Assembly: GCA_038503065.1 (NCBI GenBank)
Contig: JBCAMK010000012.1
Location: 1,302,001-1,366,000 of the forward strand
Length of the DNA stretch: 64,000 nt
From: Paragyromitra xinjiangensis
Taxonomy: Eukaryota > Ascomycota > Pezizomycetes > Pezizales > Discinaceae
Direction of reading: 5' to 3'
Under the pieces are notes generated by a model. The model saw only the letters and a list, made by a program, of their open reading frames with translations, had not been told where the DNA came from and did no database searches. Position 1 is the first letter of the stretch; each line of letters begins with the position of its first letter. This document shows positions 36,158-48,700 of the stretch, one piece after another. The translations under genes and the position numbers were made by a program.

Positions 36158-39076
36158 TAAAGGAGCGCCTTTGACGACGTTATTTTCCTTTTTTCTTGGA
36201 TGAAACTTCTTTTTCATGCTTGGATCTGCTTTTCGGCGCAGGTGGTAAAAGAAACGTACGGAGTCTAATCACTTTCCTCCACTCTGGCTATGTTTGTGAT
36301 CTGTTTGTCGAAAGGCATGTTGGGGTTTTATTTTTCTTGTCACGAAAGGGGTTTTTTTGGTTCAAGGTTGGGGGGTTTGGTTTGTTTGTTTCATATGTGG
36401 GAAAGGAAAAGGTAGACGGATTGGTGTTGGGAAAGAGGTGATTCTTACGACAGAAACATAACGGGAGAGTAACGACGAACGGACTCTCACCGGTTGACTG
36501 TTCGTGAAGGAAACGACATCAGAAACATTTGGGTTTTTTTACGAACAGCACTACATTTCGGCACCGACCTTTTCAAACCTACATACCACATACCCTTTCT
36601 ACCATACCCTGTTCTGCCGCAGTTATTTTTTTACGTTCTACCTGCTTCACGTAATAACCTTTATATACCTTGTTCGATTCTCTGTATATGCATGACTTTA
36701 ACGTTCTTTTCGGTTCGCTTTTACTTTATACCCTCCCCTTTTTATCTCTTTACATTATCCTACTCTACACTTCTTCCCTTCCTAGATCAACAGTCTGGAT
36801 TGTAAATTTGGAGGAATCATTTTTTGTGGATACTGCCTTCGTGGTAATTCTTGTTACATTCATTCATTTTTTTTGATGCCTTGGCGGCGGGTATGGTGTA
36901 ATATTGTGGTTAGTTAGCGTGGGAGCTACGGGTGTCTGAATTTTGTTGGTGGAGATGAGCCGCGAGGGGAGAGCTGAGAAATTCAGATATTGTCCGTTTG
37001 CACTATTGAAGTTTTCCCAAGGTGTCCACGAAGTCATAGACACGTGTATGATCAGCAGCTCTGTACCGGAATTTGTCTGAGTCTCAGCTGAAAAAAATTG
37101 AATATACATTGTCGCGTGTGGTCGGAACTTAAGACCCATTCTTTTGGGCACTTTTCTGTGTCTTGGGACCACGCCATTAGCTATTTTTGGTATAGTGGGT
37201 AAAAAAAAATAAAGTGGGCACAGCTTTACCGGAGCTGAAAATAAAAAATATCCGGAAAAGCAAAGTGAGGCTCTTAATTGGCTGACTTGCTGAATCGGTA
37301 TTTTTTTTTTCGGATCTGGGGATTTTTGGGTTGAGGGCTGAAGCTGATCGGGACTAGCTGGGATGGGTTGGGAAGGAGGTTTTGTTGGTGGTTCTGTTTG
37401 TTGGGTTGATGTGCGAGTGAGTTCTTGTGATTATTTTTCTGGTTGTGGCATCTTTCTGGGTGGGAGTGGAGGGTTGGGTTATGATTATGGTATACGGTAG
37501 GGATGGTGAAGAGTGTTTTGTGTAGTCTTCTGGTATTGTGTCATGGTAGATATGGGTTAGAGGTTCTGAGGTCCACGGCTTGTATAAATGGTCTGCTCAC
37601 TATTTGATGCTGTGTTCGTTGTGGGTGTGTATACTTTTTCACTGCGTTGCGCGTGATCTGTCACTAGTGTTTGTCACCTTGGTAGTAACTTTTCGGCTAG
37701 GCTCGTTCTCATTCTTTACTGCTTGCAACTGCTACGTACTGTAGGAGCTAGTGTACTTGCCTTTCCAAGTTGAATGAAAAGCCTTTCCGGAGCTTCAAAT
37801 CCTCGGAATATTTTCGGGGGGGTAATTGGTACTTAATTTGCTATTGGGTTACATATAATTGCTTGTACCCTTAGGGAAGGGCTATAGAAGACAGGAAGGT
37901 TCCAGGTTTCGAGAGTAGTTTGGTACTAAAGTTTCTCCAAAAATCCCATAAAAATACTTGTACCTTCAGAGGGAGGGAACCTTCTCGAGTAGATAACCCC
38001 CCCCCCCCCGAACTGTCTCCGACACATTTCAGGTTTTTTAGGATCTCTAAGCTTTTTGGTACACTAGAACCTGCAGTACGCAGTAAGCTGCATGGGAAGG
38101 GCTGGGCATGAGACTACTTACCGGCCGGTTTAGCTACTTCGTATAAGGTGATTTGAGGTGTTCTACGAGGGAATAGCGATTGGTGGCATGCCAGCGATCG
38201 ACTATAGCCAAATTATGGGAGTATTTTAGGCTTTGTTTCGTTTAATTTTAATCAAACGGTGGTATATGGCGGTAAGTGCGGCGTGTGTGGTAATATATAT
38301 GTTTGTAATGCTCTTCATGTGAAATCACTCGTGCTTATTGCGCTAGTGGGTGTTGGATATATTTACTTCCTTTCGTGCCGCTTCCGGCCTTTCCTTACTA
38401 TTTGGGTAGGCTTTTATAGCATACGTAGGCTTTCCTACTATTTAGGTTTCTTACTATTCCTTGCTGATTTGGGCTTCTTTGGCTGTTGATTATTCTGGCG
38501 GCTATTCAGTATAATTGAGGCTACTTTGAGCCTGGAGGCGCTGGCCGGCGAGGTATATGGTGGAAGGGCTCTGATTGGTTGATTACTTGTGTATACAGAG
38601 GCTTTCTGCCTCTTCGTTTCTTTCTTCTCTATTGAATATATCAAGGCTTCCACAGAAGCAACGAATATTTCACCTTATTACTTTAGTGGGTATTAGGATG
38701 TGGAGTTCTAACGGCTCTTGTTACTACTCTCTTTATTGGATTAGTCTCTTGGTTGGACTTTTTGTGACTGGATGTAAAACGTCCTAGGATGATTCTTGGA
38801 CAATTTCTCCATAGATCAGAGGTTTTCTTTCCTAGAGTATATCACGGCACTTGGGTCACCTGTATGCGGTATTTGTATAGAGGTGCGGCTAGCTGACGGA
38901 GGTACCTAACACCTTATGCTATTGGGAATTTGCGCCATCTACGTATATGAGTGATTGTGAGTGGGACTGTCGTTTGGGACGGAAACTGTGCCATACTTGG
39001 TGGTTCACTTGATCGACATACTCCAAGGAGGCGAAAATGTACTAATAATTGATTGTGTTGATCTATAATACTTCGG
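36158..39076. other. Intergenic region with T-rich 3' flank
   Basis: The first ~700 bases are T-rich on the plus strand, probably the 3' UTR of the membrane-protein gene. A run of C's is at about 37998-38010. Around 38390-38460 there are short imperfect direct repeats (CTTTCCTACTATTTAGG-like). No gene recognised. Confidence 0.4.
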
Positions 39077-42000
39077 CTAATCATCTTCTGTATCACTACC
39101 ACCCCCGCTATCGATTCTGTGTTTGGTTTCCCATGCGCCTAAGGTTTCAACTGAGGATTGGGTATATGGATGCTCCCTACCAAGGACGCGTGTGCGCAAA
39201 CTAACAACGTGCTTAATCAACTCAATTGCTTCAACCGTGCGGCCATTTTTATTGTATGTATATGCCAAGTTGTTCATGCTCGTTAGGGTGCTTGGATGCT
39301 CTTCGCCTAGCACCCTCTTTTTCGTCTCCAGTACTTGCACTTCCAGCTCTTCAGCCTCTGACCACCGGCCCTGGTTCCGAAAGGTCGAAGCTAGGTTGGC
39401 CATGCTCGTCAGGGTGTCTGGATGCTCTTCGCCTAGCACCCTCTTACTCGTCTCCAGTACTTGCACTTCCAGCTCTTCAGCCTCTGACCACCGGCCCTGG
39501 TTCCGAAAGGTCGCAGCTAGGTTGGTCATGCTCGTCAGGGTGTCTGGATGCTCTTCGCCCAGCACCCTCTTACTCGTCTCCAGTACTTGCACTTCCAGCT
39601 CTTCAGCCTCTGACCACCGGCCCTGGTTCCGAAAGGTCGAAGCTAGGTTGGCCGTGCTCGTCAGGGTGTCTGGATGCTCTTCGCCTAGCACCCTCTTACT
39701 CGTCTCCAGTACTTGCACTTCCAGCTCTTCAGCCTCTGACCACCGGCCCTGGTTCCAAAAGGTCGCAGCTAGGCTGGCCATGCTCGTCAGGGTGTTTGGA
39801 TGCTCTTCGCCTAGCACTCTCTTTCTTGTCTCTAGTACTTGCACTTCCAGCTCTTCAGCCTCTGACCACCGGCCCTGGTTCCGAAAGGTCGAAGCTAGGT
39901 TGGCCATGCTCGTCAGGGTGTCTGGATGCTCTTCGCCTAGCACCCTCTTTCTCGTCTCCAGTACTTGCACTTCCAGCTCTTCAGCCTCTGACCACCGGCC
40001 CTGGTTCCAAAAGGTCGCAGCTAGGTTGGCCATGCTCGTCAGGGTGTTTAGATGCTCTTCGCCTAGCACCCTCTTTCTCGTCTCCAGTACTTGCACATGC
40101 AGCTCTTCAGCCTCTGACCACCGGCCCTGGTTCCGAAGGGTCGCAGCTAGGTTGGTCATGCTCGTCAGGGTGTCTGGATGCTCTTCGCCCAGCACCCTCT
40201 TACTCGTCTCCAGTACTTGCACTTCCAGCTCTTCAGCCTCTGACCACCGGCCCTGGTTCCGAAAGGTCGCAGCTAGGTTGGCCGTGCTCGTCAGGGTGTC
40301 TGGATGCTCTTCGCCTAGCACCCTCTTTCTCGTCTCCAGTACTTGCACATGCAGCTCTTCAGCCTCTGACCACCGGCCCTGGTTCCAAAAGGTCGCAGCT
40401 AGGTTGGCCATGCTCGTCAGGGTGTTTGGATGCTCTTCGCCTAGCACCCTCTTTCTCGTCTCCAGTACTTGCACTTCCAGCTCTTCAGCCTCTGACCACC
40501 GGCCCTGGTTCCAAAAGGTCGCAGCTAGGTTGGCCATGCTCGTCAGGGTGTCTGGATGCTCTTTTCCGAAGTTCTTTTCCACCATCGAAGCATTCTTTTC
40601 TGAGAGCTTTATAAAAATGTTGTCTAAAGTTACAACTCCTTTAGGTTGGAAAGTATTGACCTGAGAATGAGACCGTGTCCATCTCCCAAGTCGAGATTGG
40701 AGGTTACTTATGAAGCTCCCGAAGGAGTAGTGCCATGATTCACTAACTCGTATCCACCAACCGAGGCACTGATCTGATTGTAGAAACGTGTCTAGTAGAT
40801 CAAACAGTGCCTGTAATTCTAAGTGAGGCCTAGTGTGTTGAAGGTGAGTTGGCCACATTTGGGTTGCATATTCGAGCAAGGCGAAACGTTTAGGTTGGGA
40901 AGCGTCGTCTCCTTCCCCAGGGTCCCGGAAACAGTCGTAAGATAAGTAAATGATGAGGATAGATACAATTTCGACATGAGCAGCCTGACTGTCGTTCAGC
41001 GTGGATGATGGCACCGAATCGCTCCAACTAAATTTTAGGACGAAATCTTTGATTGTTGTATGTGCGAGCTCAACAGTGCCACTGATTTCCCTGAAAACAA
41101 CAAGACCCCCGCTGATATCGTCTATCCATTTCCTGGTGATGATCTTTGGCTCTCGAGGATATTTGCCTCCTTGCTCTGTAGAGAGTGCTTCTGCAATTTC
41201 GTCGAAGCTTAGGGCTCGCTCAGCATATAAAATCCAAAGGAAAAGTTTTCGTGCAAGATTTCGATGAAAAATTGAGTTCTCCATCGTTTTAATCCGTTTG
41301 AGCTCCGAAGCATAAAAATCATCCAAATCGACTGGAAGTTGATTGATGGCGTTATTAAAATCGGTGCCGAGTCGTGGGCCAGGTTTGTTGAGTAACTCGA
41401 ATCGGAATTTTGCAAGGAGAAGAAGTCCCCTTGATCCTTGGACTAGACGTTCAATAGCCTGATCCTTTCCTCCTAGGTCTTTGACGTTCGAGATGGCGAC
41501 TTGTTGGCGAACGAAGGTCTTTATATCTTCGTGTGTCCTGTCGGAAGTCACTTCTATCGCTTTTTTCGACTCGTCTTCCCCGTCTTCCCCGTCTCCAATT
41601 ATCAATTCTCGTAAGACATCCATATCTCGGCTTGAGAAGATGAATTTGCTGTTGGGTAGGCGGTTTGAGTTCAGGTATTTTAGAAGCATGCTCCAGTTGC
41701 TACATTCGTCTAAAGCATCGAGAAGAATGTATGCTGGTGAAAGATGCTTGGAACCCAAGAGCTGTTCGAGAGTTTGATCGAGGAGCCAAAGGGGAATATC
41801 CCCTTTCCCCGCTTCATATTCTTTGTATAGATTCAAAGTATGTTGGACGAGAATTTTGTCGATTTTGAGAAGATGGAGTAGAGCTTGCGCGACCAATGTA
41901 CGAAGAATAGAATCCGGGTTTTGTCTAGCGGGGTCCCCATTTTTCCTGTCGCAAAAGAAGTAAAGCAAGGCGCTATTGGGTTTGGGATTCACTTTCTTCA

Positions 42001-43601
42001 TCAGGTCCTGGAGGATGGTGAACATGAGAAATGTTTTGCCACAACCCGGGTTACCATATAACCAAATAGTTGTCGGAGAATTCGAGCCACTAAGACTTAA
42101 GTTCTGGGTATTGGGATCGGACAAAATCCATCCGCCGGTTTCGGGGCACTGGTCAGACAACATTTGCCCTAGATGGTTGGTGAAGTCGACAGGACAGAAA
42201 ATGCGAAGGATTTCCTGGGTAGTCGCATTGACGTCTGGTGAACCGTCAGATTGCAACCAGGGCATTCTGTTTTTTGGATCAACTAATTGGGTGAATTAGC
42301 GGCGTAAAAATTATGATTTGTCTAGAATATCTGAGAAAGACTACATACATTCGCTTCTAGGGTCGATGAGTCTTTTAGCGCAGACCTGCACTGCTGCTGT
42401 GATATCATCTCGATTTAGATATGCTGTTGTGTGTGCACTCATGCGTTCCAACGCTTTGTCTTCGGAGTAATCCAACTCTATCTCCTGTATTCCTTGTTCC
42501 ACATTGAAGCGGAAATACCGATTTTCACCCAAGAGCGATTTTCCTGGCCCCTCTCTCACAAAGTCTGCAGCTGCATGCTGGGCATCTGTAGATATCTTCA
42601 CGGCAGCCCGTAGGACTTTATCAATTCGGTTCGAAACATCCTCAGATTTGGTCCATCCCGTTCCAATACTAATGATACAGTCGATCGACTCCTCGTTCCA
42701 TATGCGTCTTGCTTCGATCACCAGCTCTCGGGTCGGATTATTGACCCGCATCGCACCATCAACAAAAACAGCTTTCGAGCCACGAAATTCGATGGGCTTG
42801 AAGAACATAGGGGCTGCTGAAGTCGCTCTTGCCGCTTCCCAGAGCTCACACCTATAATCTTCGATGTCGGCGTCAGGATAACTCCGGAGGAGCTCGCACT
42901 TTGAACTTCGCTGCCTAATTGCACAGACAAAGCTACAAAAGTTATGGTTAGTTTCTCATTTCATAGCGTTGCTAAGGGTGGGACAGAAAGGAGTGAAGGG
43001 TTACGTTTTGCATCCCGGCTGAGTGCTACCCAGAAGCGGTGCTCCTCCGTCGCCGCACTTCGATCGGATTATTTCCTTGATAACTTCTTCTAACACACTC
43101 GAATCGTACCACTCGGAGTCACCCTGGAAAGCACTAAGGATTTTCCTAGGAATTCCGCCCCGCTTTTTCTTTCCGAAAACAACTTTTGCTAAATTCTGGT
43201 AAGTTGTAATACACTCCTCAATGTCCATGCCCAGCCTAAATATATTTTTTATTAGTACCTAGTGTTACTAATCATTAGAGTAAGCGTTGCTTGCCTCCCT
43301 AACATGATAGCGATTAACCTAAAACAGATAAGCTATTTTTTCCTTGCATGCATATTCGGATATGGGACTCACCCCCCAGTAGAAGTTCCCCCAATAAGGT
43401 CGAAATATTCGCAAGGTCGAGGGAGATGCTCCAAGTTCTGTTCGGTCTTGATCCTATGCATGATGCGGCGAAGGATGAACAAGCTCGTCAGCCCTTTTGC
43501 TCCTCCGCCATCTGAACACGCGTGAGCTTAGTTAATTTTGAGCACGGGAACGCGGAATTCCTACCTAGAGACAAGAGACGTCGGTAAGTTGATTCGGTCA
43601 T
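39077..43601 (-). CDS. Patatin-NACHT-TPR NLR-like (STAND) receptor
   Basis: Six exons: 43601-43565, 43511-43373, 43318-43295 (24-base micro-exon), 43235-43005, 42932-42349 and 42282-39077; 1,406 residues. The intron 43294-43236 starts with GC rather than GT. The N-terminal patatin-like phospholipase is complete: oxyanion loop DGGGAKG (residues 13-19), nucleophile elbow GTSTG with Ser56, and Asp202 in VDGA. A NACHT NTPase follows, with Walker A GNPGCGKT near 415 and Walker B ILLDALDEC. The C-terminal half holds ten nearly identical 42-residue TPRs (core GRWSEAEEL...VLGEEHPDTLTS), then one or two degenerate ones. By family, TPRs sense a ligand, NACHT oligomerises and the patatin domain executes, as in fungal non-self recognition and cell death. 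The array is intact and in frame. Function in this organism is inferred. Confidence 0.93.
39273..40533. repeat. Ten tandem 126-bp TPR-coding repeats
   Basis: Unit length is exactly 126 bases (42 codons), with about ten units at very high identity. The phrase CATGCTCGTCAGGGTG recurs each 126 bases from 39273 to 40534. Differences are mostly single bases at a handful of recurring positions. All six frames stay largely open because the unit is a multiple of three. Confidence 0.95.
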
Positions 43602-43774
43602 GCTGGCGCGGGATTTCTTGGTGAAATATGTTGATTTATGAGTTACTAAATATGATGGTCGGGACTATGAAGAAGAATAGGAAGCGGGGAGAATTCCTCA
43701 AGATGATAACGAGGCTGAGAAACATTGGTCCAACACTTCTCATAGCTGGCCCTGTGTACTTTGACCTGGTTGGT

Positions 43775-43915
43775 TGTGCTGCATAAAATCGCCTCGGATT
43801 ACCGCGAATGCCTCCACAGTCACCGAGATGGGACATTCACTGATTTCCTTGGCAGCTATTTTGTGCTGGATTTAATTGGTGTACTTCGAGTGTGGGGATA
43901 AGTCCGTTGATAGGT
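43775..43915 (+). pseudogene. Fragment encoding an RECLHSHRD-type peptide, left copy
   Basis: The plus strand can be read as IASDYRECLHSHRDGTFTD and onward to a TAA at about 43903. A related stretch is encoded on the minus strand at 44462-44330. The two DNA segments are diverged inverted repeats and the similarity persists at peptide level, suggesting remnants of one coding or repeated family. No start or domain is recognised. The fragment lies about 180 bases upstream of the NLR start, in divergent orientation. Confidence 0.35.
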
Positions 43916-44329
43916 GTCGGTGCAGCCATTTGCTTGAGAGACTTGAGCTTGCCCAAGTTTTTCGGTTTATCAAATAAACTAAGTCAATATTTTTTTATAT
44001 AGTATTCTCTATTCATCATGCATTTTATCAGGTCTCCCAGGGTGTTGGGAAAGGAGAAGAAAAACCAGCATCTTCTGCCTGCACCGCCACCTGTCGACGG
44101 ACTTACCCTTACACCCGCATTACAGTAGAGCCAGGTGCCTTAGATGGATGTCATGGAACTGTTATATGACAATGTACTCTAGTGACATACTAAGATACTC
44201 GGGGCAGTCATGAAGAACCCGAAAATGCAAGCAGAAGTTGGCCAATCAGTCCGATAATGCGGCTAGGGAGAGCGAATCAAAAAAATCTTATCAGCAGAAG
44301 ACATTTTCAGGTTCCTCATGCCTACCCCG

Positions 44330-44462
44330 AGTACTTGACTTTATAAAATGCGGGTAGGTCATAATATCACTATCCAATAATTTTCTGCCGGGGGTATCAG
44401 TGAATGTTCGGTCTCGGTGACTGTGGAGGCATTCGCGGTGATGATCGCAAATAAGTGCACTT
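44330..44462 (-). pseudogene. Fragment encoding an RECLHSHRD-type peptide, right copy
   Basis: The minus strand can be read as ICDHHRECLHSHRDRTFTD, matching the left copy at 43775-43915. It sits within a 103-codon frame (44602-44291) beginning MDLSHPRTES. The nucleotide match is strongest at 44394-44445. Could be a decayed gene or part of a dispersed element. Confidence 0.35.
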
Positions 44463-44784
44463 TTGTTTTGTCCTATCAGGCGAAGGGGCAATTCTGGCTT
44501 GTTATGATGTTGTAGGGCTGCTGCATAATGGGGTCGATGCGCAGGAGGTTTTGGATACTCGAGAGAAAAGCAGCTTTCAGTTCTAGGGTGTGATAGATCC
44601 ATGAGGTTACTCAGGAATATGTTTCGCAGAGGGGTCTATGTGCAGGAATAGTAGGTGCGTATATTGGACAATACTGTAATTGTTGATGTTGCAGGAGGTT
44701 GACGGTCAAGTCGGTCACGCGTTCGGTAGCTGATATCAAAGAGTACTAGGCTTCGGCTTCCAAGAACCGACTACCGTATTAACT

Positions 44785-44927
44785 CGAGAGAGGGAACCTC
44801 GCGCTGAGACGTTAGAATTGCCTCTATTGGTAAGGCGGCGAGGAATTTTCGCTGTGCTTTGGCCCTTTTAATTGACGCTTTGCCTATGGAGGCAATCCCA
44901 ACGTCTTGGCGTGAGGTTCCACCTCTC
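44785..44927. repeat. Fold-back inverted repeat (~52 bp arms)
   Basis: The left arm (44785-44837) and inverted right arm (44876-44927) match at about three quarters of positions around shared AACCTC, AGACGTT and ATTGCCTC blocks. About 38 bases separate the arms. Most mismatches are transitions. Transcribed RNA could form a long imperfect hairpin; it could equally be a decayed miniature element. Confidence 0.6.
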
Positions 44928-45765
44928 AAGTTACTACAGTATGACTGCATTTTCAAATAAATTTTGATTCCATCATTACCTGTTCTTCACGAGTTAGGTA
45001 TCCGTCTATCTTTTGCCATGATTAAATTCCCTGCAACAAAGAGCATTTAGAAAGAGGTATATGCTCCAGCACACATCTTACCTAAATCAGGTTCAGAGTT
45101 CCGGAAGCTACAACACTTTCTGATGCAATGTCATATTAGCACACGCACGGCAAACCAAACCGATCCATTAACGCAAAGCACACATAGATAAGCCTCCAAT
45201 TTATTACCTCAATCCCACCAGGTCTCCTAGACCCCACCTCCTAAACCCAGGAACCCAAACCCAACCTCCATCCTACCAGCCCATGACCCCAATACCAACA
45301 CTTCCAGTGATATAGTTCAACATATTGATTCCGACCCAAAAACACCCCAATTCCCGAGCCAGGACGTGAGAAACACAAGGAAAGAAGGTAGAGAAGAAGA
45401 GAAAGCAATAGATACAATTACACGAGTAATAGTAATATAAAAAAAAGGGCACTCCTATCCCATATGCCATCAAATTCAATCCCGCACACATACACCCGCC
45501 AAACTTTTGGTTGAGAAAAACAACACCAAAGATAAACAGTTGACCCCCCGATAATGTAGAAAGAAAACAAAAATAAAAAAATGGCTGATGATTCCCTATC
45601 GCCAGATATAGAGATTAAGTATGGAGGATACATGAAAACCACAACAGAATACAAAGAAACAAATACAAGTCCCTGATAACGAACCAAACTCAAAAGAAGA
45701 GGTTTTTTTTTAGGAAAAGAAAAACTTTTGGGGGGGGAAGAAGAATATCCCCGAACACCGTCACA
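44928..45765. other. Intergenic and probable TSC2 3' UTR
   Basis: From about 45340 to 45765 the plus strand is A-rich, so T-rich downstream of the minus-strand TSC2 stop, typical of a fungal 3' UTR. No gene recognised. Confidence 0.4.
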
Positions 45766-48700
45766 TCACGTAAACCTACTAAAATCCAAGCTCATCAATA
45801 GATCCTCCGTCTCCAAGTCCCTTTCCACATCAGCTCCATTCATCTGCATCGAGTTCCTATAACTATGATCCGACATGCTCGTCTGCGTCGACACCCTCCT
45901 AGAACCTGGAATCGCCGGCGGACTTGTCGTTCCACCCGCGCCACCACCTGCTCCAGTGCCATTGCTCATGCCACTTGGAGTCGAAGAAGTCCTCTCTCGC
46001 AACCTATTAATATTGCGTAATCGATGTCTCCAGTTCGAAATATGCTCCCCACCACCTTCATTATACACATGCGAGTAAACACTCGCGCTCAACGCTAAAT
46101 TCCTCACAAACGCCGGTAACGACTGATCCGAGACGATTTTTGTTTCCTGCGCAGGACTGATATCCGAGAACCCCTCCTTCCTGCACACTTGGACCCGATA
46201 GAATATTCTATCCTGTGGCCCCTTCTTTGTCAACCGCGAGGACACAAAACCCGACCGTGCTTCTGGTGTGATTACGATACTGACAAAGTTGAATTGAGAT
46301 GGTATAGTTCCGAATCGCCACGGAAGACCAGAGTTGTTGAAAACAATATTGACGAAATCATTTCCAATGTGGCGTTTCTTCATCGTGCATTGCGGGTCGT
46401 CTTCCAGCGTCGGCATCATGGTCGTGATGTGGAATACAATCTCCGTGATCCGGTCGCTCCAGACATACGCAAATTCCCCATCAAGATTATTCTCACGATC
46501 CAGACCACCTGTGTTTCGGTCCGTGCCCTTCAACGTGATCAAATCGCCAAGGCCGTCAACGAAGTCCGTATAGTCCGGTGATCCCATCTGATTCGACAAT
46601 ATAGCCCTTTCCTCTGTCTGTCCAGCACCAACATATACTATACCAATCTTATGAAAGTCAACGACAGGTATCCGATCAAACACATCCAAAGCTCTGGAAG
46701 TCTTCTCTTCGTCGGGGAGAAGTAAGGGTCTGGTCATTTCCGATGTCCCTAACCCACCAGCCAACTGCAATAACACGTGACTTGGTAGTACTTTACTATC
46801 CAGCTGCGGCTTCGTCTCCAGGGGCTTTATTCCGTTTAGTGAATTCGGTATCTCGCCTTGGAGATTGACACATCTTGACTGCAAAATACTGTGTAGGTCC
46901 CTCGACTCTGGTTTCAGACTGTAGTAACTAGTTCCAGACTGTAGATAAAATTAGTGCCAATAACCTTAAACTGACTCATCGGCTCAATCATTCACGATCA
47001 CTCGACTATCCCACCACCCCCAAAAACCCCTAAAACCACGGGGAGAGAAAAAAAAACTCACCGGCCTCCTAACAACCAACCTCGCCACCCCCGTCGCCGT
47101 CACCATATGTATACTAATGATACTCCCACCAACCAACCAATTCTTCGTCACCACCCCATCCTTCGCAATCTTCCCCGGCGGCTTCAAATCAGCATCACTA
47201 AACGTGAACCGCTGCAACATATCAATACACGCCTGACTCTGCTCATCAACCGTATTACTCTGATCGTGCAACACCAACCCACGCGTGATCCAGCTCACAT
47301 ACTTCGGTCTCTCGCTCAAGCGCAGCGACAAAAACCACGTCGTAAGAACATTATACGCAAGCGTGAGCACATACTGCGGGAGACTCGGCTCGTTCATGTC
47401 AGGCGCCGCCTGGAGGAAGTTCACGTCAGAAAGATTGCCTATATCGCGTGAACCCAAGCGGCCCGGATAACTTGCCCGTGACGGTGCTGATGCGGTGGTT
47501 TCTTTCGTGTGCTGGATGTACCGGAACGCAATCCCGAATATGTTCCTGAAATCTGGCTCCGTGAAGTTGCTATACAGCGTCGGTAATTTCGCTAGTGCTA
47601 GCAGAAACTCCAAAATATGCACGCTGACCGCAGAAGACGTGATGATCTGCGATAGCTTCGTCAGGATCCCTGGTAGGAATTTACTCGTCGACCCCGGCAG
47701 CTCATAGCAACATATTGACAGTGCATGAATACAAGGCTTCGCCGTCCTTTGCCACTTATACAATCCCAATTGAAACGCCTTAACAATCCCCTCCCTTTCG
47801 TTCTTCGCAAAGTGGCCTTTATAGCTAATCAACGTCGTAAGTATATTGATCAGCGTAACGGCAATATCCGCCTTCTTGACCTCGTCCGGCAGATCCGTAT
47901 TCGGTATCTTATCCGTATGCAGCTGCTGACAGATATAATTCCGCAACATATTGATATGTGCTATACAATTCCGGAACGCCGTCTTATTTGCCAGCTGAGA
48001 ACTCAAATGGACCAAGACATAGCTGTAAATCTCCCAATCACACCCCTCCTGCATAATCGGAATAATCACCTGCTCCATCCACCGCGCCATCCTAACACAA
48101 GTCTTCGGATCTAACGACGGCCCTTCCTGGGCCGGCATATCTTTTGGCGGATCATAAAACGTGCACAGAATCGGACTAGCTTCATACGTCGGTTTCTCCG
48201 GGAGCGGCTTCACCTCCGGATACGACCATATCTGCGGTCTCCGCTTCGCGCGATCAAATTTCTCCACCATCGGCCGACTCGGATTCCTGAACAAGAAAGT
48301 CTGCTGCGATACTGAACTGCTTCTATTCGACCTCGACGACGACGACGAATCCTCGTCTGTTTTCGGAACAGCTGATATCGGCTCTTCCGGCACCTTCGAT
48401 ATCCGGTGGAGTACAGCCGCTAGATGATCTGACTCTGTCGTCTCCACGACATAAATGGCGTTTTCCGAATCGGCCCGGACCCGGAATAGCATTTTCATAG
48501 CCGTCAACCGCGCATCCGTATCTGTCGATTTCGATCCTGCAATTCTAACAATCGAATCATACGTCCGGGCTGCTTTCGCAGCATCGACATTCATATTCCT
48601 GATGAAGATCCTGACAAGTCCCCGAGTAACAATATTGACCGGAGATCCATAATGATACGAACCCCCCACTGTAAACTTCGGTCTCGTCGGCGAAGCCGTA

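Noticed and set aside
39273..40533. Regular repeat array that might suggest CRISPR
   Set aside because: Units are contiguous 126-bp coding repeats with no spacers, inside a eukaryotic gene.
39123..40664. Plus-strand frames of 513 and 462 codons across the NLR repeat array
   Set aside because: They are mirror frames of the 126-bp TPR repeat, open only because the unit is a multiple of three; the minus strand gives the recognised TPR protein.
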